From positions 41,707,048 to 41,771,047 of the forward strand of contig CM051034.1 in the NCBI GenBank assembly GCA_027627225.1: a DNA stretch of 64,000 nt, read 5' to 3'. The notes beneath the pieces are model-generated. The model had not been told where the DNA came from and made no database searches. It was given only the letters and a program-made list of their open reading frames with translations. The stretch's first letter is position 1, and each line of letters opens with the position of its first letter. A program made the position numbers and the translations under genes. Shown in pieces: positions 60,409 through 64,000 of the stretch. This stretch comes from Congeria kusceri. Lineage: Eukaryota; Mollusca; Bivalvia; Myida; Dreissenidae.

Positions 60409-60611
60409 AAATAGAAAATTATTTCTTAATTATAAAAACTGAAATGTTCTTAAAAAGATTTAGCTTGATCATTGATGGTTCGTTCTGTTGTAATTACTAT
60501 ACAAGCGACATCTAAATCACAAATGTTGCTGTGCGTATACTCATATTCAGCCTCGGTACGCCACTGTATTGTATGGTATTAAATCCATAAAGAAATCAGT
60601 CATGTCATGAT

Positions 60612-62794
60612 CACCCCCTGTACTCGAGTAAAGCTACAGCGGTTTAATATGGTCCACAGCGGTGCATACATTATGGGAAGAAAAGACACCGAGCTAATAT
60701 ATTGGACAGTTAAACATATATAAAGAGCCGGAAGATACCAAACTTTGAACCAGTTTTATGGCGAGAACATGTGACATCACTTTGCCGTTTTTTTTAGTTA
60801 GCTATCACCATGTCATACGAAGTTATGTGAATTTCTGTATCGGGATTATGAGAAATATTTATTAATCGTCCAAATTCTTGTTGTCTGAAGACATTTCTGA
60901 TGTTCTGTTCCCGAAAGAAGACGATTTGTGTATGGATTATTCATTACACTACCCAATTCTGCTTTGTTTGTCTACAATTAATGATTTCTGAACACTATAT
61001 CGTATACTCTATGAAGTTGGGGTATGGCAAAATTAATAAAGTCTACAGCGGTCAGACAAATATGATGGTAAGGTTAACAGCAAGGGAAGGTAAGGTAAAC
61101 AGCGGTTTATTTTTCTGTGTTTAATGCATTTAAAGCAATTCCAAATTTCTATTCATGTTCTGTCTTGTAAGTATTTGGAAGTCAAAATGATTGTACTCAC
61201 TTATCCTTCATATAAATTGATGAAAGTTCTGTAATTCCTAGCCTTTTAAGTTGCGGAAGTTTATTTGAGGAACATATTTATATAAGCAGTAGCCTACACA
61301 TATAGTATAGAGTAGTAAGTATGCACTTTGTGCTGGTAAACCGCTTAGATCGGCTAAGCTTGCCAGGAAAAGTGAGAGTAGGTTAACTGACCGCCGTTAT
61401 CTGACTGAAATACTGTTGGTCCAAACAAACAAAACAAACAAACCATACCGCAGACAAGATTCCAAAGAAACTGTACTGAAATATACATATGCATGTATGG
61501 GTCGAGAATACTTGATGTATTATGTTTATTATTTTATTTTAATGCAGCAGTAGTCAATAAAAGCTTATTAAATAACGTGGAGTAATAAGCGAATAATTGC
61601 GGCGTGTGTGTTTCATGAAAATGTCGCTGTATTACATTATGTTGATGATACTAAACAAAAATGCATATTTAGCACCTCGCACAATTAAGGCAGTATCATA
61701 TTGTGCAGCTTATTTCGGGATAACAAATACTTAAGCTCACCTTGTATACACTCATATTGACAACTAATAGATACTTATGTTCCGTGGTGTAACTATCTAA
61801 GCGTACTAATCCGTTTAAATGTTCATTTTTGGACGTTTCGTACAGCATAATTCATGTTTTTTTATCCGTTAAAGTGAGTTTTTTACCACGAATATATCGC
61901 CAATAGAAAATTTTATCCTGAAAAGTTCGCCCTGATCCTACACCATGGCTCTGCTCTGTACGTAAAAGATATATAGTTTGGGTGTGTAAACCAATAAGTG
62001 GTCCGACACTGTATTTTGCGCAGTCCTAGTATGCATTGGCATTTTTTAGTACTTCAGTAGTTGGAGTAAGTGGTTGCTTTTAATGCATTAATACACGAAG
62101 TTGCTGGAATACAATTATTGGCTCCTTTATTTTATTTAATGGAAATTTGACTGTTGTAATCCCCTGGGCTGAACTGGTTGAAATTATATATATATTATTG
62201 GAGTACTTAATTCTTAATATTCTCTAATGTTTTGTCCATAAATATGACTATGGATCCGTGTTTGTGTTGGGAGCTACCTTGACTGTGAATATTGTCGTGT
62301 TGCAGGGGCATCTGTGTCTGACACATTTTTTTCTTCTTTTTTTTCATGAACACACTTCTCTACATGTATGTTTATCAATGCAGTTAACAGTGGTAACACT
62401 TGTATATTTCCATGTCTGGTAAACCTGAAGAATAATTAAACATGTTATGTAGTGTAATGATCAATTCATGCTTAAATGGCCTATTTTCGCGAACAGAACA
62501 TCAGAAATATTCCCAGACCATAATAATAAGAACGATTAACGAATAGTTTTCATAATCCTGATACAAAAATCCATATAACTTTGTCAAACATGGCGATAAC
62601 TTTCCAAACAAAACGGCAAAGTGAGGTCACATGTTCTCGCTATAAAACTGGTTCAAAGTTTGGTATCTTTCGGCACTATATACGTATATGTTTAAATATC
62701 AAATATATTAGCTTGGTGTCTTTTTTTTCCCATAATCTGTGAACCGCTGTTTGCCTCATCAAACCGCTGTAGCTTTACTCGAGTACAGGGGGTG
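60612..62794. mobile_element. 2183-bp element with ~300-bp terminal inverted repeats
   Basis: Left CACCCCCTGTACTCGAGTAA.. and right ..TTACTCGAGTACAGGGGGTG are perfect inverted ends. Homology between arms continues through AAACTTTGAACCAGTTTTAT, AACATGTGAC and about GACATTTCTGATGTTCTGTT, reaching ~60915 and ~62490. ATGAT flanks both sides (60607-60611, 62795-62799). There is no transposase frame; a truncated SINE sits inside. Confidence 0.8.
61333..61443 (+). mobile_element. family H SINE, truncated copy
   Basis: GCTGGTAAACCGCTTAGATC, GGCTAAGCTTGCCAGGAAAA and CCAAACAAACAAAACAAAC match the body of the SINE at 8378-8672 in the opposite orientation. The tRNA-like head is missing. Confidence 0.75.
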
Positions 62795-63016
62795 ATGATT
62801 TACACGTCATGAACATCAGGGGATTTTAAAGCGGTTGTCAGTTTACCTGACCTTATCAAGCCCACCTGACTGGTAAACCCTCATAGCTTAAAATAGTCAT
62901 GTTTAATAATTCATCATACGCTGAGTATATACCTCATGAATGTGAAACTGCAGTGAGTCATGTTATTATAGGAAATCTCGTTGAAAGTGTTGCAATTTGA
63001 CTTCATCATGAACGCG

Positions 63017-63282
63017 GTTAATCCACAAAGCTCCTTAGTTAAAACTTAGCTAAATTTCTTATAACAATAAAAGTCCTGTAATAGTATGTGGCCCGTTCAT
63101 TTAAATTATATTTTGTAGTATACTGCTTTATTCTGATTAAGAATTAACAGGCGCTTCGGATTTGACCATATTTTGAATATTACCGGTAAATACTGATTTT
63201 CACAAGGAAAGTGTATTTGACATTTTTACTTAAATATGACTTAAGTTAAGATTTTCCTTAGGAGCTTTGAGGATACGGCCCC
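63017..63282. mobile_element. family G MITE, copy 2
   Basis: CACAAAGCTCCTTAGTTAAA at the left and GATTTTCCTTAGGAGCTTTG then GGATACGGCCCC at the right are inverted, and match the ends of 54239-54503. It lies 45 bp ahead of the putative exon at 63327. Confidence 0.65.
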
Positions 63283-63326
63283 TAATATTAAACATAATAA
63301 GGACATTTTTTAAACTTGTTTAACAG

Positions 63327-63439
63327 ATCCGCCACCCAACAATTGTACAAATCCAGAAAACAATACAAGCTATGTACATGCATGTCTGAAGGCTGCTGAA
63401 TTGTGTGACCTACATGCAATCAGTGAGAAAGCAATGAAA
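63327..63439 (+). CDS. possible internal exon of an unidentified gene (weakly like an SGNH esterase)
   Basis: A 113-nt open stretch lies between a good acceptor (TTGTTTAACAG) and a plausible donor (AAA|GTAAAT). It reads PPPNNCTNPENNTSY, then VHACLKAAELCDLHAIS, with two N-glycosylation-type sequons (NCT, NNT). The pattern of a PPP start followed by N-x-x-Y-x-x-AC-x-x-AA recalls the region after the ITPTP/ISPPP motif of isoamyl-acetate-hydrolysing esterases (IAH1-type SGNH hydrolases), but the match is short. No neighbouring exon can be seen in the window, and the following DNA is a family B repeat. It could be an exon of a gene continuing past the window, or a pseudo-exon. Confidence 0.3.
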
Positions 63440-63589
63440 GTAAATAATAACACATCAAACGTCAGTCTGATACATGCTTAATTCTCAATGCGCTAAACTT
63501 TCTCGTTATGTGTTTTTGTGCTTTTATTCATTTTTGCAACTACTCATCCCAAATGTTTGACACCCCTACCGGTTAAACAATTAATAACA

Positions 63590-64000
63590 AGAGATTGCCC
63601 TCTTGTTATTAATGGCCCAAAGCGCTCAACTGAGAACTGGTACAGATGAAGACCATACTGTTGTGGCAGGTTTTAAAATAAAGGTATACGAACAATACGC
63701 AAAGAGGGATTATGAACAGTACGCAAAGGGCGATAGGATCAATTTGATTTAAACCATCGGTAAGTGCAATGCTGCTAACTAAAGTACGAGTTGGGTAGTG
63801 GATGTGCGGTGTTTTTGCTAATGGTTCTCAAATCATTGTTCTCTATATTCTTACCTGACCCCTTCTCATTACGTCAGTGACAATTCTGGAAAATTCACAA
63901 ACAGTAGAGAACTAGTTGCAATGCGGTGGCTGTGCTATAAGGTCAAGTTTTGCTTTTTCATAGATAATTTTCTGTCCAATGATGATAAAAATAATGTTAA
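63590..64000 (+). mobile_element. family B element, cut by the window end
   Basis: ACAAGAGATTGCCCTCTTGT, GGCCCAAAGCGCTCAACTGA and GACCATACTGTTGTGGCAGG are the reverse of the end at 35650-35834. The following 340 bp also match that copy in reverse. Confidence 0.75.

Overview
The window is nuclear DNA of an animal, most likely a bivalve mollusc. It is AT-rich and gene-poor, has spliced genes with GT/AG introns, and is crowded with short inverted-repeat elements, tRNA-derived SINEs and minisatellites. Two repeat families (called A and B here) are ones I associate from memory with dreissenid mussels. That placement is inference and was not searched.

Two protein-coding genes can be assembled exon by exon, with matching splice phases and complete reading frames. 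(1) Plus strand, 30668-39022: a five-exon, 201-residue orthologue of PRADC1/PAP21, a secreted glycoprotein made of a signal peptide and a protease-associated (PA) domain. (2) Minus strand, 55670-49944: a five-coding-exon, 986-residue protein joining a TRIM-type RING, two B-boxes and a coiled coil to two PARP14-like KH-type segments and one C-terminal macro domain. It would combine ubiquitin-ligase machinery with an ADP-ribose-binding fold, and it is the most interesting object in the window. A possible single exon of a third gene lies at 63327-63439. Three further gene-like fragments are uncertain: 15722-15989, 36538-36780 and 58100-58306.

Layout. 1-9.8 kb: repeats only (families A, D, E, F, a long family B copy, two SINEs, two minisatellites). 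10.7-13.5 kb: a decayed hAT transposon with perfect 8-bp target duplications and a piece of transposase. 14.1-18.3 kb: a 45-bp and a 32-bp minisatellite. 18-30 kb: mostly unassigned AT-rich DNA with an amplified tRNA-like array, a TIR element and a second hAT-type element. 30.7-39 kb: PRADC1, whose introns hold at least five mobile elements, some nested. 39-49.9 kb: intergenic repeats. 49.9-55.7 kb: the TRIM-KH-macro gene, with elements in its introns and one touching a splice donor. 55.7-64 kb: repeats, including a 2.2-kb element with about 300-bp inverted ends.

Repeat families named here: A, about 255-bp palindromic element; B, long element with a GAGGGCCATGATGGCCC end; C, element bounded by TTAAAGGGACCTG with a tRNA-like core; D, AATAAACAAC palindrome element; E, palindrome with TCACCCTCAAAG ends; F, 311-bp MITE with 18-bp TIRs; G, MITE with GGGCC-TATTCAC ends; H and I, tRNA-derived SINEs. 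The two genes show no sign of acting together. PRADC1 enters the secretory pathway, while the TRIM-KH-macro protein has no signal peptide and should be cytosolic or nuclear.
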